Position numbers and translations under genes: made by a program
Notes under the pieces: generated by a model
Told to the model about the DNA's origin: nothing
Database searches by the model: none
What the model saw: only the letters and a program-made list of their open reading frames with translations
Assembly: GCF_016859285.1 (NCBI RefSeq)
Contig: NC_053413.1
Location: 21,692,939-21,756,938, forward strand
DNA: 64,000 nucleotides
DNA from: Xiphias gladius
Taxonomy: Eukaryota; Chordata; Actinopteri; Istiophoriformes; Xiphiidae
Direction: 5' to 3'
Shown: positions 63,418-64,000 of the stretch, piece after piece
How the letters are laid out: every line of letters starts with the position of its first letter
Position numbering within the stretch: position 1 is the stretch's first letter

Positions 63418-64000
63418 GTCCTCTGACCTTTGCTGGCACCATCTGCTGCGAACCCACAGCTGCAGTGGCAAAACGAGGTCACGGTTCAGTATCATAAGAA
63501 AGACAAACAAGGTCTCATTGTGCGTCTGGTACATTAGTCTGTGCAAACTGCTGTTGCATGCCAACTGGGAACAGAATCAGTGATAGGGCACCCTGCTGCC
63601 TTTTGAAAATGCACTGGCATTATTACAAAGAGCATTTGTGTGTGGCGGTGAGAGATTTGCATCAGTGAACGTTCCCTTTCCCCTCCGCATGCATGAGACG
63701 GTCAGTGAGCACTGGAACACCTGTGAACCAGAATGGTATAATAACAACTTTGTTTCCCCAGGAAATGATGCGTTTCCTGAGTCAGGCAACACTAGGCTAA
63801 GATTAGAGCAGGGGACAGGCAACAAAGAAGACAAACATTTACTATTCCACTCAGGCCGTGCCTTTTAAACATCTTTTTAACAAAATACAGTAAAGCAAGA
63901 AAAGATATTTTAAAATCAGACTCCTTCCTGTGAGACAGAGCAGTCCACGTCACCAAACTTTTCTTTATTTGGCATGAGACTGGGGTTTAGCAGACCATAA
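63418..64000. other. Upstream flank, nothing recognised
   Basis: Mixed-composition sequence. The open frames at 63577-63868 on both strands overlap one another and match no known family. Confidence 0.6.

Overview
This is vertebrate nuclear DNA, most probably from a ray-finned (teleost, likely percomorph) fish. Genes are split into short exons with GT-AG introns. The proteins they spell closely follow vertebrate families. The non-coding DNA is AT-rich and carries fish-style Tc1/mariner- and hAT-like miniature elements and (CA)n, (TG)n and (TAA)n microsatellites. No operons, CRISPR arrays, rRNA or tRNA genes were seen.

Four genes account for all the coding sequence I can support. (1) apcdd1, plus strand, coding exons 2-5 at 3574-16946; exon 1 with the signal peptide is presumably left of the window. 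(2) vapa, minus strand, six exons at 22564-37406, a complete 246-residue protein. (3) rab31, minus strand, seven exons at 41894-49196, a complete 194-residue GTPase. (4) ralbp1, minus strand, nine coding exons at 52723-58901, a complete 659-residue protein, with a probable non-coding first exon and promoter near 62.3-62.6 kb. In every case, joining the exons at the stated splice sites keeps one open frame.

The set matches the human 18p11.22 neighbourhood (RALBP1, RAB31, VAPA, APCDD1) rather than its 20q13 ohnologue (RAB22A, VAPB, APCDD1L). This supports the paralogue assignments. Here apcdd1 faces vapa tail to tail, whereas in human all four read the same way. The human genes PPP4R1 and TXNDC2 are absent from the corresponding gaps.

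The genes do not form a pathway. APCDD1 is a cell-surface Wnt/BMP inhibitor. VAPA is an ER membrane tether that binds FFAT motifs. Rab31 is an endosome/TGN GTPase. RALBP1 is a Ral effector and RhoGAP for Rac/Cdc42 in endocytosis. The last three all bear on membrane traffic, but each has its own promoter, and the grouping is best read as inherited synteny.

I found no wholly new system. The best leads are: a Tc1-type miniature element ending 20 bases from a vapa splice acceptor and supplying a good branch point; competing splice donors in rab31 that would remove its lipid anchor; loss of glycines in the proposed nucleotide-binding motifs of ralbp1; an unexplained GC-richer open segment at 18.7-19.1 kb; and several perfect snap-back palindromes. 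Splice sites and UTR ends were read by eye and are not backed by transcripts.
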